Shown here in pieces: positions 27,780 through 37,329 of a DNA stretch of 61,841 nt; position 1 is the first letter of the stretch; each line of letters begins with the position of its first letter. The notes under the pieces are model-generated. The model did not search any database. It saw only the letters and a program-made list of their open reading frames with translations, and had not been told where the DNA came from. The position numbers and the translations under genes were made by a program. This DNA comes from Hungatella sp. UBA5385 (GTDB taxonomy: Bacteria; Bacillota; Clostridia; Lachnospirales; Lachnospiraceae): contig DHOR01000059.1 of assembly GCA_002409995.1 (NCBI GenBank), positions 7,594-69,434 of the forward strand. The letters run 5' to 3'.

Positions 27780-30111
27780 GGAGAAGATGGGGCAGCTGGT
27801 AGGGTATTATCCCACTGCATATTCAGAAACAGAGTTAGCAAGAGAGTATCCCCATGGTGCAGGTCAGGTAGCTTGTTTTGCCATGAGAGAAATGAAAACT
27901 TTAGAAGAGATATCCAGACATCAGCGTATGATACAGGATAAAATTATGGAATTAAGCGGACATGGTATCCCAGCTATCTTCCATATGGAGGGCTTGTGTG
28001 GAATTCTGATACGGGATGCTGCAGGATTTCCATCAGGTATAGGCAGAGCCTCCTCCTGGAATCCAGATGTAGAAAGAAAAGTAGGAACCATTGTTGGCAG
28101 AGAGTCAGCTGCTGTAGGTGCAACTATGGTACTTGCTCCGGTATTGGATATTTCCAGAGATTCCAGATTTGGAAGACAGGGAGAGACATATGGAGAAGAT
28201 CCGGTTTTAGCATCAGTTCTTGGAACTGCATACATAGAAGGAATTCAGAGCCAAAGGGAAGGGGCTTTCGTTGAATCAGCAGCAAAGCATTTTGTAGGTT
28301 ACCATGACTCACAAGGGGGAATTCATGCTGCTAACTGTGATATTCCCTTCAGGCTTCTGCGTGAAATCTATGCAAAACCATTTCAGGCGGCAATAGGGAA
28401 AGCCGGTCTTAGGTCAGTAATGCCCTGTTACAGCTCAGTGAATGGTCAGCCGGTATCTGCTTCTAAACCCATACTAACCGGACTTTTACGGGAGGAAATG
28501 GGATTTGATGGTGTGGTTGTTTCTGATTATTGCTCTATCTCTGAAATTCATGAAAGACAAAAAGTATGTGAAAGTCTAACGGAAGCAGGTGCGAGAGCTT
28601 TGGAAGCAGGTATGGATATGGAACTCCCTTCGAAATGCTGCTTTAATGAGGAATTAGGACAGTGGTTTGCCTCCGGGAAACTAAACATGAGAATTTTAGA
28701 TCAGGCGGTGAAAAGGATTCTGACAGAAAAATTTCGTATGGGACTGTTTGAAAATCCTTATGCATTAGAAGGAATGGAGTTGGCAGAGGCTTTTCATACA
28801 AGTGAAGCTGATGAGACTATGCTTACATCTGCGCTTAAATCTCTTATACTTCTTAAAAATGATGGAATTCTGCCAATAAAGAAACCTGTGAAAAAGCTTG
28901 CAGTAATTGGCTATCACGCAGCTTCCACGCGGGCTATGTTTGGCGGTTATACTTATATGAGTATGACAGAACGTTGGCTTGGTGCAAAGAATACTATGGC
29001 AGGAGTTAAGGAAGAGGAATTAAACGTTGTAAATGAAAAGGAAACTTATTCTGGCTCTTATGTACAGAAGGAGCACCCATTGGCAGAAAAGCTTGCCAAG
29101 GAACTGCGGCCTCATTCTAATAATTTGCTGGAGCAGCTGAATATAATTATGCCTGAAACAAAGATTATGTATTCCTTCGGATATCCGCACGCAGGAGATG
29201 ATGTTTCAGGACATGATGAGGCATTGAGAATTGCTGAAGAGGCAGATTTAGTTATTGTGACAGTCGGAGGAAAATATGGGACTGGCTCCATGGCATCAAC
29301 CGGTGAGGGGATTGACAGTACCAGTGTTAATCTGCCCATATGCCAGGAGCAGTTTTTAGAAAGGCTGACAGCATTGGATAAAAAGGTGGTTTGTATTCAT
29401 TTTGATGGTCGTCCTGTTTCCAGCGATGCAGCAGAGCAATGTGCTAATGCAATTTTAGAGGCATGGAATACTGGGGAGAAAGGTGCAGAAGCAATTGGAA
29501 GAGTGTTGCTTGGGCAATATAATCCAGGCGGGAAACTTCCTGTTTCAGTTGCGTATAATGCAGGTCAGGAACCAATTTATTATAATCATTATAATGGTTC
29601 CAGTTATCACCAGGGAACCATAGGAGCTTATACCGGTTATGCAGACCGTCCATATGAGCCAAGATATTATTTTGGATATGGATTGTCCTATACGAAATTT
29701 ACATTTAACAACCTGACTATAAGTAATAAAAAACCAGACCCTTCCGAGTCTGTAAGAATAACTGTTGAGCTTATGAATACAGGCGAGATGGCTGGAGATG
29801 AAGTTGTTCAGCTATATCTTAAGGACAGATATGCAAGTATGACTAGACCTGTTATGGAACTGGCAGGTTTTAAGCGGATCAATTTAAAACCTGGGGAAAT
29901 GAAAAGGATTAGTTTTATAGTTCATATGAGTCAAATGGCCTTTCTGGACAGAGAAGGAAGGTGGAAAATTGAAGCAGGAGAAATTGAAGTTTTAGCAGGA
30001 GCTTCCTCTCATGATATCAGACTGAAGGAGGTATTGCGAATTACTTCGGATGCTTATGTGAAAGGAAAAGAAAGAGCATTTTATGCAGAAGTGGAGGTGC
30101 TGGAAGGTTGA
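27724..30111 (+). CDS. GH3 beta-glycosidase
   Basis: The 795-residue protein has the GH3 plan: a TIM-barrel domain, an (alpha/beta)6 sandwich and a C-terminal fibronectin III-like domain (from about 690). The nucleophile is Asp268 in GFDGVVVSDYCSI. KHFVGYHDSQGG and GRQGETYGEDPVLAS are typical substrate-pocket motifs. Specificity (beta-glucoside or beta-xyloside) cannot be read. It starts inside the GH78 gene with GGAGG at 27710, so the two enzymes are coupled. GH78 could remove rhamnose and GH3 the next sugar. No signal peptide is present. Confidence 0.92.
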   Translation: MMMKPERRAEELLAQMSLEEKMGQLVGYYPTAYSETELAREYPHGAGQVACFAMREMKTLEEISRHQRMIQDKIMELSGHGIPAIFHMEGLCGILIRDAAGFPSGIGRASSWNPDVERKVGTIVGRESAAVGATMVLAPVLDISRDSRFGRQGETYGEDPVLASVLGTAYIEGIQSQREGAFVESAAKHFVGYHDSQGGIHAANCDIPFRLLREIYAKPFQAAIGKAGLRSVMPCYSSVNGQPVSASKPILTGLLREEMGFDGVVVSDYCSISEIHERQKVCESLTEAGARALEAGMDMELPSKCCFNEELGQWFASGKLNMRILDQAVKRILTEKFRMGLFENPYALEGMELAEAFHTSEADETMLTSALKSLILLKNDGILPIKKPVKKLAVIGYHAASTRAMFGGYTYMSMTERWLGAKNTMAGVKEEELNVVNEKETYSGSYVQKEHPLAEKLAKELRPHSNNLLEQLNIIMPETKIMYSFGYPHAGDDVSGHDEALRIAEEADLVIVTVGGKYGTGSMASTGEGIDSTSVNLPICQEQFLERLTALDKKVVCIHFDGRPVSSDAAEQCANAILEAWNTGEKGAEAIGRVLLGQYNPGGKLPVSVAYNAGQEPIYYNHYNGSSYHQGTIGAYTGYADRPYEPRYYFGYGLSYTKFTFNNLTISNKKPDPSESVRITVELMNTGEMAGDEVVQLYLKDRYASMTRPVMELAGFKRINLKPGEMKRISFIVHMSQMAFLDREGRWKIEAGEIEVLAGASSHDIRLKEVLRITSDAYVKGKERAFYAEVEVLEG

Positions 30112-30175
30112 AAAAGATATTCTCTGAATTGGCACTGAGCCAGATGCAGCTGTGAAATGGTGAATCTTGGAATAA

Positions 30176-30224
30176 GGTAGACCCCATAGGTAGTGTAAAC
30201 TACCTTCCAATGGGGTCTTTACCA
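30176..30224 (+). terminator. Intrinsic terminator after the rhamnoside locus
   Basis: AGACCCCAT and ATGGGGTCT pair, with an inner GGTAGT/ACTACC stem, and are followed by TTTACC. It ends the GH78-GH3 transcript. Confidence 0.75.
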
Positions 30225-30239
30225 ATTTATAAAAGAAAT

Positions 30240-30743
30240 CTAAAACTCAGGTTCAATCCTATCCACCAACCATTGATAGTTGGATTTCACTAAAACAAGT
30301 TTACCATAGAAATTCATATCCATCACCTGCTTACCTGTCACCTGACAAACCACTGTATAATTATAATAATGCAATTCTCTGCCATTCATATCTTTCACCT
30401 CGTCACCTTTATTCAGCAATATTTTCTTTGGATAAATATCTGATTTTAATTCATTGGCTTTTTTCACACATCTGATAAAATCCCTTCCAGCCATGGCATC
30501 TTCAAAACCTTCCTCAGTCATGTGTGCTCCATATACCTTTAGCCACAAGTCGGAGAGCTGCTGAGGATCATTAGGCAGCTTTAATAAATCATTGGTTCCA
30601 GCTGTGTAAAACTCCCTTAATAGTTTTTCAGCATGGCTGGTTGGTTTGAAAAATGGCATGGCAATGCTGATGATTACAGTGAATGCGGTTATGGCAGCAA
30701 GAAAAAAGATAGTAGAGTTTCTTGTAAATAATCTGTTTTTCAT
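30240..30743 (-). CDS. Small membrane-anchored or exported protein, function unknown
   Basis: The 167-residue protein has a basic start and a hydrophobic segment (about 10-31), then a soluble region with an NTF2/DUF4878-like feel: helices around HAEKLLREFYTAGTND, then strands ending NYQWLVDRIEPEF. It lacks a lipobox. AGGAGG precedes the ATG. It stands alone between two plus-strand operons. I do not recognise a named family and give no function. Confidence 0.65.
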   Translation of the reverse strand: MKNRLFTRNSTIFFLAAITAFTVIISIAMPFFKPTSHAEKLLREFYTAGTNDLLKLPNDPQQLSDLWLKVYGAHMTEEGFEDAMAGRDFIRCVKKANELKSDIYPKKILLNKGDEVKDMNGRELHYYNYTVVCQVTGKQVMDMNFYGKLVLVKSNYQWLVDRIEPEF

Positions 30744-30950
30744 CTAAACATCCTCCTGAATTGCAAAAACGAACGATGGTTAACTGTTTTATTATGTAAA
30801 TATGAAAATGTATGATCTATTACATATACATTATATCATAGCAAGAAGGTCAAAAACTATTTCATTATTCTTACAATCATTGTAGTTTTAGTGATTCAGC
30901 ATTGCCTTATTCAAGAAAACACATTGAAAGAGCATGATTTTTCACAATAT

Positions 30951-31001
30951 GATAATAAATGATAAAATATGATTGACTTTGATAAAACACAATGGTATAT
31001 T
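30951..31001 (+). promoter_or_regulatory. Glycyl radical enzyme promoter with 10-bp phased operator repeats
   Basis: TTGACT (30973-30978), 17 bases, then TATATT (30996-31001) form a near-consensus promoter. Four direct repeats starting GAT run at exactly 10-bp steps across it: GATAATAAAT (30951), GATAAAATAT (30961), GATTGACTTT (30971) and GATAAAACAC (30981). The third contains the -35 box. The nanE promoter has the same layout, and the deoR region has the same unit, so DeoR repression is the likely meaning. The rest of the 310-bp gap from 30744 is AT-rich and shows nothing else. Confidence 0.65.
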
Positions 31002-31053
31002 AAAATCATATAAAACAATGAATATAACAGTCAATCAATAAGGAGGAGCTGTC

Positions 31054-33324
31054 TTGAAAAAGAGAATCAACATTGACGGAGCACAAAATGTAGAAGTATC
31101 AAAGCCCATACCCTGTGAAAAATCCCCTCATGAACAACTGGAGATTATGGAAGCATATACAAAGGCCCATATGGATAGTGAGGAAATGGACAAGGCAAGA
31201 AGAGAAATCAACTGCCTGAAAGTCATTTTCCCCACAATGTTCAGGAGCATTGAAGAAGGAGACTTACTGGCAGGGAGGCTGGATTATCTGCCCATTGGTT
31301 TTGGCAGTGTCACCAGTATTGGCGGAGTTGGTCATTACTGTGTATTCCATAAATTAAGAGCATTTAAGGAATTGCTAACTACAGAAGAAGAGAAAAAACG
31401 GGTAGATATCCTGTATGATTATTGGCAGGAACATGACACCAAGTCAATTTATTGCAGAGATATATTGACTGAAGACACGGTTGGGCGTTTTATTGACTGC
31501 ACGTATCCACTGATGGCAACTGCCAGACTGTCAGGGATGATGCTAAATTATAAAAGACTGATGAAATATGGGCTGGAAGGTTTGAAAGAGCTGCTGCATT
31601 CAGGAGAATCCAATGAGTTTCTGGAGTGCAGCTATGAAAGCATCTGTTTGCTGCAGGAAGTAATTGAGCAACAGATTTATCTGGTTTGTAAAGCAAAAGC
31701 AGGTGCAGATCAGGCACGGAGAAAAGATTTAAGTCTTATGGAAGAAGACTTACGTTACATAAAAGAGAATAAACCGGCTACATTCCACCAGGCATTGCAG
31801 CTATTCTGGATTTATGCCTTATGTGCGGGAGTGATTAATTATGGCAGAATGGATGACGTACTGGGACCATTTCTGCAGAATGATCTGGATTCAGGAGTTA
31901 TTGATGAAGATGAGGCTTACCGCTATTTAAAATCACTGTGGAAGATGATAGAAAATCGGAGAACCACTGTTAATGGTCGTATTATTGTAGGAGGCGCAGG
32001 CAGGGATAATCCGAAGGAAGGGGATACATTTGCCCGTATCTGCTTAAGAGTGTGCAAAGATACCCGCTATGTAGAACCCCAGTTTACCCTGCGTTTCAAT
32101 CAGGATACACCAAAGGATATTATGGATATGGCTTATGATTGTATTGGCAGCGGAGCTACTTATCCCACCTTATATAATGACGATGTGAATATTCCTGCAG
32201 TGATGTATGCAATGCGTGTTGAGGAGAAAATTGCAGAACAATATGTGCCTTTTGGCTGTGGAGAATTTGTAATACAAGGGAAAAGTGTTGGAACTCCTAA
32301 TATCTTAATTAATTTATTGAAAATACTCAACATCACATTAAACAGCGGTATCGATCCTATGGATGGTGTAAGAAAATGTGGTCCTGTAGAGATTCCCAAT
32401 TGTTCAGAGTTTCAAACCTTTGACCAGTTGTATGATAAGTATAAGGAGCTGTTGGATTATTATCTGGATTTAAGCATTGAGGCCCAATATCATTCTTATA
32501 AAGTGATGAATGATCAGGCATCCTTTTTATTTACTTCTATTCTGATGGATGATTGCATTGGAAGAGGAAAATCAGTTCTGGATGGCGGCATTGAAATTCT
32601 CGGCGGCACCAATGAAACCTATGGCAATATCAATTCCAGTGATGCTTTGTGGGCAATTAAAAAGTTGGTTTATATGGATAAAAAGTATACACTGCCACAG
32701 CTCCATGAAGCACAGCTTGCAAACTTCGAAGGTTATGAGCGAATTCAAAAGGACTTATTAAAACAGGATAAATACGGCAATGATCATGAGGAATGTGATG
32801 AACTTGCCAATGACTTATATGAATTTGTTGCAAAGGGGAACCGCCAGAGAGGGATTGATTATGGAATGGGGTATTTCCTCATTGTAATATCCAACAATCA
32901 GACCAATACTGACTGGGGGCGTGAAACATCAGCCAGTCTGGATGGCAGAAAAACCGGAGTATATTTGAACCCTGCCAATAGTCCTCAGGGCGGTGCATCA
33001 ACAAGCGGACCAACAGCATGTTTGAATTCACTGTCTAAATTTAACGCCAAATACCATGGAGGAAGTGTTCAGAATATTAAATTTACACCGCGTATGTTCA
33101 ATAAAGACCGGGAAAAGATAAAGCTGATGTTTGACACCTACTTTAAGAAAGGAGGCTGCCAGCTGATGGTAACAGTCGTAGACCATGGGATTCTTGAAGA
33201 TGCACAAAATAATCCTCAGAACTATCCGGACCTTATTGTCCGTGTGGCTGGATACAGTGCTGTCTTTGTTAATCTGACAAAAGACATTCAGGAAGAATTG
33301 CTGAGCAGAACTTTATATGATTAA
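31054..33324 (+). CDS. Glycyl radical enzyme of unassigned substrate
   Basis: The 756-residue protein is a pyruvate formate-lyase superfamily enzyme. The radical-bearing Gly733 sits in VRVAGYSAVF, and the thiyl Cys402 sits in FGCGEF with Glu404 two residues later. The Cys-x-Glu form is shared with dehydratases and C-S or C-N lyases and argues against pyruvate formate-lyase, which has paired cysteines. At 756 residues it is shorter than the usual diol dehydratase or choline lyase forms. No microcompartment genes are nearby. It starts at TTG with AAGGAGGAG upstream. Its activase overlaps its stop. Substrate is unknown. Confidence 0.9.
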   Translation: MKKRINIDGAQNVEVSKPIPCEKSPHEQLEIMEAYTKAHMDSEEMDKARREINCLKVIFPTMFRSIEEGDLLAGRLDYLPIGFGSVTSIGGVGHYCVFHKLRAFKELLTTEEEKKRVDILYDYWQEHDTKSIYCRDILTEDTVGRFIDCTYPLMATARLSGMMLNYKRLMKYGLEGLKELLHSGESNEFLECSYESICLLQEVIEQQIYLVCKAKAGADQARRKDLSLMEEDLRYIKENKPATFHQALQLFWIYALCAGVINYGRMDDVLGPFLQNDLDSGVIDEDEAYRYLKSLWKMIENRRTTVNGRIIVGGAGRDNPKEGDTFARICLRVCKDTRYVEPQFTLRFNQDTPKDIMDMAYDCIGSGATYPTLYNDDVNIPAVMYAMRVEEKIAEQYVPFGCGEFVIQGKSVGTPNILINLLKILNITLNSGIDPMDGVRKCGPVEIPNCSEFQTFDQLYDKYKELLDYYLDLSIEAQYHSYKVMNDQASFLFTSILMDDCIGRGKSVLDGGIEILGGTNETYGNINSSDALWAIKKLVYMDKKYTLPQLHEAQLANFEGYERIQKDLLKQDKYGNDHEECDELANDLYEFVAKGNRQRGIDYGMGYFLIVISNNQTNTDWGRETSASLDGRKTGVYLNPANSPQGGASTSGPTACLNSLSKFNAKYHGGSVQNIKFTPRMFNKDREKIKLMFDTYFKKGGCQLMVTVVDHGILEDAQNNPQNYPDLIVRVAGYSAVFVNLTKDIQEELLSRTLYD

Positions 33325-34216
33325 AGTCACCAATATTGAGCGCTTCGCCACACATGACGGTCCAGGGATTCGGACTGCGGTTTTCTTAAAAGGCTGTCCC
33401 CTTTACTGTCCGTGGTGTGCCAATCCGGAAACCCAGACTTTACATCCGGAACTGCTTTATACTAAACGGAAATGTACAGGATGTCATATGTGTGAAAATA
33501 ATTGCCCTTCAAAAGCAATACACTTTGATCAGCAGGGAGTATTTCATTATGACAGAACCTTATGCACAAATTGCAGGGAGTGTGAGAGAAACTGTCTCTA
33601 TGATGCCATTGAATTTCAGGGAAATGATATGGAACTGGCTGCAATTATGAAAGAAGTGCTGAAGGATAAAGATTATTACGATAATTCTGGTGGGGGGATT
33701 ACCATTAGCGGTGGTGAACCTTTTGTACAGCTGGATGGACTGATATCTATTCTGGAAGCCAGCAAAGAAAAGGGTTTGGACACAGCAGTGGAAACCACTG
33801 GAAATTATTCCTTAGAGAGTTTGAAAAGAGCAGAGCCTTACATAGACCATTACTTATATGATTTTAAGCATTTAGATGATCAGGTATTGAAGGAATTTAC
33901 CGGCGGAAATGGGCCGCTGATTAAAGCTAATTTAAATTACTTACTGGAGCACAATGCCCAGAAGGTTTTTGTTCGTATGCCAATTATTCCAGGCTTTAAC
34001 TATGAGGAAGAGTTGATAAAGAATACACTTGATTATTTGAAACAATTGGGGGCTGAAAGGGTTAATTTGCTCCCATACCATACGCTTGGAAAAGAGAAAT
34101 ATGAGCGTATGGGAAAGACCTATGAATTATCAGGAACTATGCTCCGGGAAGAAGACTTAGAGGAATTTCATCAGTATGCGCTGGGTCTGGGACTGGAATC
34201 AAAAATAGGTGGTTAA
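33317..34216 (+). CDS. Glycyl radical enzyme activase (radical SAM)
   Basis: The 299-residue enzyme uses S-adenosylmethionine to abstract hydrogen from Gly733 of the upstream protein. The radical SAM motif is Cys27-x3-Cys31-x2-Cys34 (GCPLYCPWC). An inserted ferredoxin-like domain with two four-cysteine clusters (CTGCHMCENNC and CTNCRECERNC, about 52-95) marks the class of activases serving dehydratase-type glycyl radical enzymes rather than the short PflA form. GGGITISGGEPFVQ is the usual SAM-binding strand. It overlaps the enzyme gene by 8 bases. Confidence 0.94.
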   Translation: MIKVTNIERFATHDGPGIRTAVFLKGCPLYCPWCANPETQTLHPELLYTKRKCTGCHMCENNCPSKAIHFDQQGVFHYDRTLCTNCRECERNCLYDAIEFQGNDMELAAIMKEVLKDKDYYDNSGGGITISGGEPFVQLDGLISILEASKEKGLDTAVETTGNYSLESLKRAEPYIDHYLYDFKHLDDQVLKEFTGGNGPLIKANLNYLLEHNAQKVFVRMPIIPGFNYEEELIKNTLDYLKQLGAERVNLLPYHTLGKEKYERMGKTYELSGTMLREEDLEEFHQYALGLGLESKIGG

Positions 34217-34220
34217 TTAC

Positions 34221-34262
34221 AAATAGGCAGTCGAGAGTAAAATCCCGACTGCCCATTTGGTG
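34221..34262. terminator. Bidirectional terminator between convergent genes
   Basis: AAATAGGCAGTCG and CGACTGCCCATTT pair over 13 bp with one mismatch-like wobble. It lies between the activase and the convergent flavoprotein and can serve both. Confidence 0.65.
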
Positions 34263-34295
34263 TTTCTCTGTAATATCTGGAAATGCTTTTGCAAT

Positions 34296-36053
34296 TTATT
34301 CCCTGGTAATATGATTGCCTGCTATGTATCCAAAAGTAAGTCCTGGTCCAATGGTGCTTCCACCGCCCCAGTAAGCATTGGCAGTTGGACTTGCAATACA
34401 GTTGCCTGCTCCATATAATCCCGGAATGGGCTGGTCATTCCAATCCAGAATCTGGGCATGTTTGTTAATAACAGGACCGCCGTTTGTGTCCAATGTTCCG
34501 GCAGCCAGAATAATAGCATAATAAGGACCTTCTTCTCTTAGGGGATACATTGTGTAATTGAGAGAATCTGCCGGTGGCCATTCTGCACCAGGAAGTACAG
34601 GCGGGGAAGTAGTCCACTCTTTATCGTAAATCGTTTCCCCTCTTTGGAAATCTTCATCTTTTCCATTTACAGCAAATTGATTAAAACGTTTTATAGTATC
34701 CTTAAGATTCTCTAAAAAGCTTGAATCTATTGTGAAACCGCCTGTGTGTGGGGCTAGCTTTTCAAGACGCTCTCTAAGCATCTGTTCCATTTCCTCTAAG
34801 GTATTGGCCTTGATCAGATAAGGCATTTCACCACCTAAAACAGGGAATGGCGGGTAGCCTTGCCACAACGAAGCTGTTCGTTCATCAAACATCATGAAGG
34901 TCAGCATATTGGTCCATTCTGCACGAACAGGGTCCCAGACAAAGTGAATCATGGTACGGTCTGTATAATTTCGTTTTTCATTAACAATACGCCGTCCAAA
35001 CTTATTGACCAGAATCATACTGTCACCAGTTAAATAAAATACGTTAGAAGAACCGCCTGGATTTTGCAGATAGGCTTCGATCATGCTCTGAGCACGGAAT
35101 GCTCCCGCTGTATTACCAATTCTTGCCCCAATTTCCCCTCCCATGCGGATAAAATCTCCGGTATTGGTGGGAACTGAACAGCCGCCATAGTGAGGGCCAC
35201 GTTGAAATTGCAGCATATACTCTGGATTATGAGCATAACCGCCACTGCCAAATATAACTCCCAGCTTTGCATGGAAGGTGTGTTCTTTGCCGTTGACTCT
35301 GGCTGTAACACCATTTACCCGTCCCTCGGCATTACGTAAAATAGAGGTTACCTCTGCATTTGTAAGGATTTCGATTTCATGGTCACGAGCCCAGGTTTCC
35401 ACCTGACGAATAAGTTCGGCACCTGAAATTTTTATGTTTCCATCCTCGTCCCGGGGATAAATAGAGCGTCCGCGGATGTTTTTATTCTCTGGTAAATGGT
35501 TCTGGTAATCCACCTGACCCTTTCCAGTCCAGTTAACTTCCATAATGCTGTGCAATGCACCCCATTCATCATAATCTGAGGCCATTTTGTGTGCTGTGTT
35601 AACGTAGGCTTCTAAAAGCTCAAACTCACGTTGTGGAATTCCATATTTAGGGGCATCTGCATTATATAGATTGGGATAAGAATAGCGTGCCATATAACGC
35701 AGGACATCTTCAGCGTTATCCTCATATCCTGCTTCTTTTTGCCATTTATTTAATGGAATCCAATAACCACCGCCGCTACGACTGGTAGTTCCCCCAATCT
35801 GATCGGCTTTTTCCAGCATGAGAACCTTTGCTCCCTGCTTGCGTGCTGATATAGCTGCTGAAAAAGCTGCCGCACCGCTTCCTACAACAACAACATCTGC
35901 CTCATTGGTGAAGCTTACCATATCTCCGGCTTTTTGCTTTGTTTCTGTCATTAATTCAAATTTTTCTTTTGGCGCTCCACATACTGGACATGTCTCCGGC
36001 GGCGAATTCCCTTCGTGGATATAACCACAAACCGTACATCTCCATCGTTTCAT
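34296..36053 (-). CDS. Flavoprotein reductase with N-terminal rubredoxin-like domain
   Basis: The 585-residue protein begins with a rubredoxin-like iron site (Cys6, Cys9, Cys22, Cys25). It continues as an FAD_binding_2 flavoprotein with GSGAAAFSAAISARKQG (about 56-72) and the C-terminal ASPTANAYWGGGSTIGPGLT typical of the 3-ketosteroid dehydrogenase/fumarate reductase group. Such enzymes add or remove hydrogen across a C-C bond next to a carbonyl. The fused rubredoxin suggests electrons arrive from a rubredoxin/ferredoxin partner. No signal peptide is seen. It converges on the glycyl radical operon. Substrate is unknown. Confidence 0.83.
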   Translation of the reverse strand: MKRWRCTVCGYIHEGNSPPETCPVCGAPKEKFELMTETKQKAGDMVSFTNEADVVVVGSGAAAFSAAISARKQGAKVLMLEKADQIGGTTSRSGGGYWIPLNKWQKEAGYEDNAEDVLRYMARYSYPNLYNADAPKYGIPQREFELLEAYVNTAHKMASDYDEWGALHSIMEVNWTGKGQVDYQNHLPENKNIRGRSIYPRDEDGNIKISGAELIRQVETWARDHEIEILTNAEVTSILRNAEGRVNGVTARVNGKEHTFHAKLGVIFGSGGYAHNPEYMLQFQRGPHYGGCSVPTNTGDFIRMGGEIGARIGNTAGAFRAQSMIEAYLQNPGGSSNVFYLTGDSMILVNKFGRRIVNEKRNYTDRTMIHFVWDPVRAEWTNMLTFMMFDERTASLWQGYPPFPVLGGEMPYLIKANTLEEMEQMLRERLEKLAPHTGGFTIDSSFLENLKDTIKRFNQFAVNGKDEDFQRGETIYDKEWTTSPPVLPGAEWPPADSLNYTMYPLREEGPYYAIILAAGTLDTNGGPVINKHAQILDWNDQPIPGLYGAGNCIASPTANAYWGGGSTIGPGLTFGYIAGNHITRE

Positions 36054-36305
36054 AAATCCATTCTCCTTTCATTTTAAAAAATTGCACTTTGAAATTAACG
36101 ATTACTGTTATCATTATACCATAGTTTATTGTTAGATTCGATAAAAAAGTTGATTAAAATGAAATATATGGAAGATGATGGTCGATTTATCTGTTATTAT
36201 ACGCACTAGAATAGATTAAATCTCTTAATTAGCTTCATTGGATATGTATATATTTCCAATGCTTCGATTTTTGCTTCTTGTAAAATATTCTGTTGAAAGA
36301 ATGGA

Positions 36306-37286
36306 CTATTTTGTATCTGCCGGAAACCGTATCCCCATTTGTGTCCTTGCTTGATCCATAAGAGAAAGCGCCATATGAGAGTATTGATTATGAATGCTAT
36401 AACCCGGATCTTCCCTGATCAGGCGAACCCACTCTTTAATTTCACAGCTCATGTCTGCGGTGCTATCAGTGGAATAGATGACTTCTTCCCTGCCGGTTCG
36501 ATCAATAAAGGTAATTTCATGAGGAATATTAATTCCATTAATCAACATAGTTCCCTGCTCTCCCTGAATCTGGCTTGGAAGCCGGTTATCAGTAATCTTG
36601 GAGTAAATCAGTTCTGCCTGCAATTCCTCATAGCTTGCAAGAATGGTACCTGCCCCATCAATTCCATTATGTAATAATAAGGCATCAGACTTAATCTCCT
36701 TTGGCATTCCAAACAATCTTAGGAGGGGATGAATACAATAAACCCCAATATCCATCAATGCTCCATTAGAAAAAGACGGATCAAAGGCATTTTCAATGAT
36801 CCCATTCTTAAACTTGTCGTATCTGGAGGAGTACTGGCAGTATTGAAAGGTTGCCCTGCGTAAGGTTCCCAGCTTTGGCAAATGATTCACTATCGCTGCA
36901 AAACCGGGAGTGTGGACACTATGCATAGCTTCTAACAGCACAACTTCATTGGCTTTTGCAAGTTCAATTAAATGCTCTAATTCCCTGACATTAGAGGTGA
37001 TGGTTTTCTCACAGAGAACATGCTTTTTGTGAGCCAGCATGAGAGCTGCCTGTTGGTAGTGAAGGCTGTTGGGGCTGGCGATATAAACTGCGTCAATATC
37101 ATCTGCTGCAGCAAGTTCCTCTAAATCGGTGTAAATTTTATCTACATGGTATTTAGCGGCAAAAGCAGTGGCAGTTTCTTCATTACGGGAATAAACCGCA
37201 CCGTAATGCAAATCCTTATTCTGTATCGCAGGGGCTAAAAAACGGTCAACAATAAAATTAGTTCCTATGGTTGCATAGCGAATCAT
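36306..37286 (-). CDS. Gfo/Idh/MocA family NAD(P)-dependent oxidoreductase
   Basis: The 326-residue protein has an N-terminal Rossmann domain and a C-terminal alpha/beta domain, with the conserved VLCEKTITSN lysine motif (EKT instead of the usual EKP) and MDIGVYCIHPLL. Members oxidise or reduce sugars, inositols and their derivatives. The dinucleotide loop TIGTNFIVDRF departs from the usual G-x-G-x-x-G. AAAGGAG precedes the ATG. It is divergent from deoR and shares a control region carrying the phased GATAAAATAT repeat. The 252-bp gap to the flavoprotein gene holds only a degenerate copy of that repeat near 36140. Confidence 0.87.
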   Translation of the reverse strand: MIRYATIGTNFIVDRFLAPAIQNKDLHYGAVYSRNEETATAFAAKYHVDKIYTDLEELAAADDIDAVYIASPNSLHYQQAALMLAHKKHVLCEKTITSNVRELEHLIELAKANEVVLLEAMHSVHTPGFAAIVNHLPKLGTLRRATFQYCQYSSRYDKFKNGIIENAFDPSFSNGALMDIGVYCIHPLLRLFGMPKEIKSDALLLHNGIDGAGTILASYEELQAELIYSKITDNRLPSQIQGEQGTMLINGINIPHEITFIDRTGREEVIYSTDSTADMSCEIKEWVRLIREDPGYSIHNQYSHMALSLMDQARTQMGIRFPADTK

Positions 37287-37329
37287 AAATATGCTCCTTT
37301 CACTTCCTCTTACGTTATTTTGGGTTCAT

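Noticed and set aside
31054..33324. Reading the enzyme as pyruvate formate-lyase or 1,2-propanediol dehydratase
   Set aside because: It lacks the paired Cys of the former; length, GCGE loop and absence of microcompartment genes argue against the latter.
36140..36170. A further DeoR operator before the flavoprotein gene
   Set aside because: The GAT units are 12 bases apart and diverged, so I do not count it as a site.
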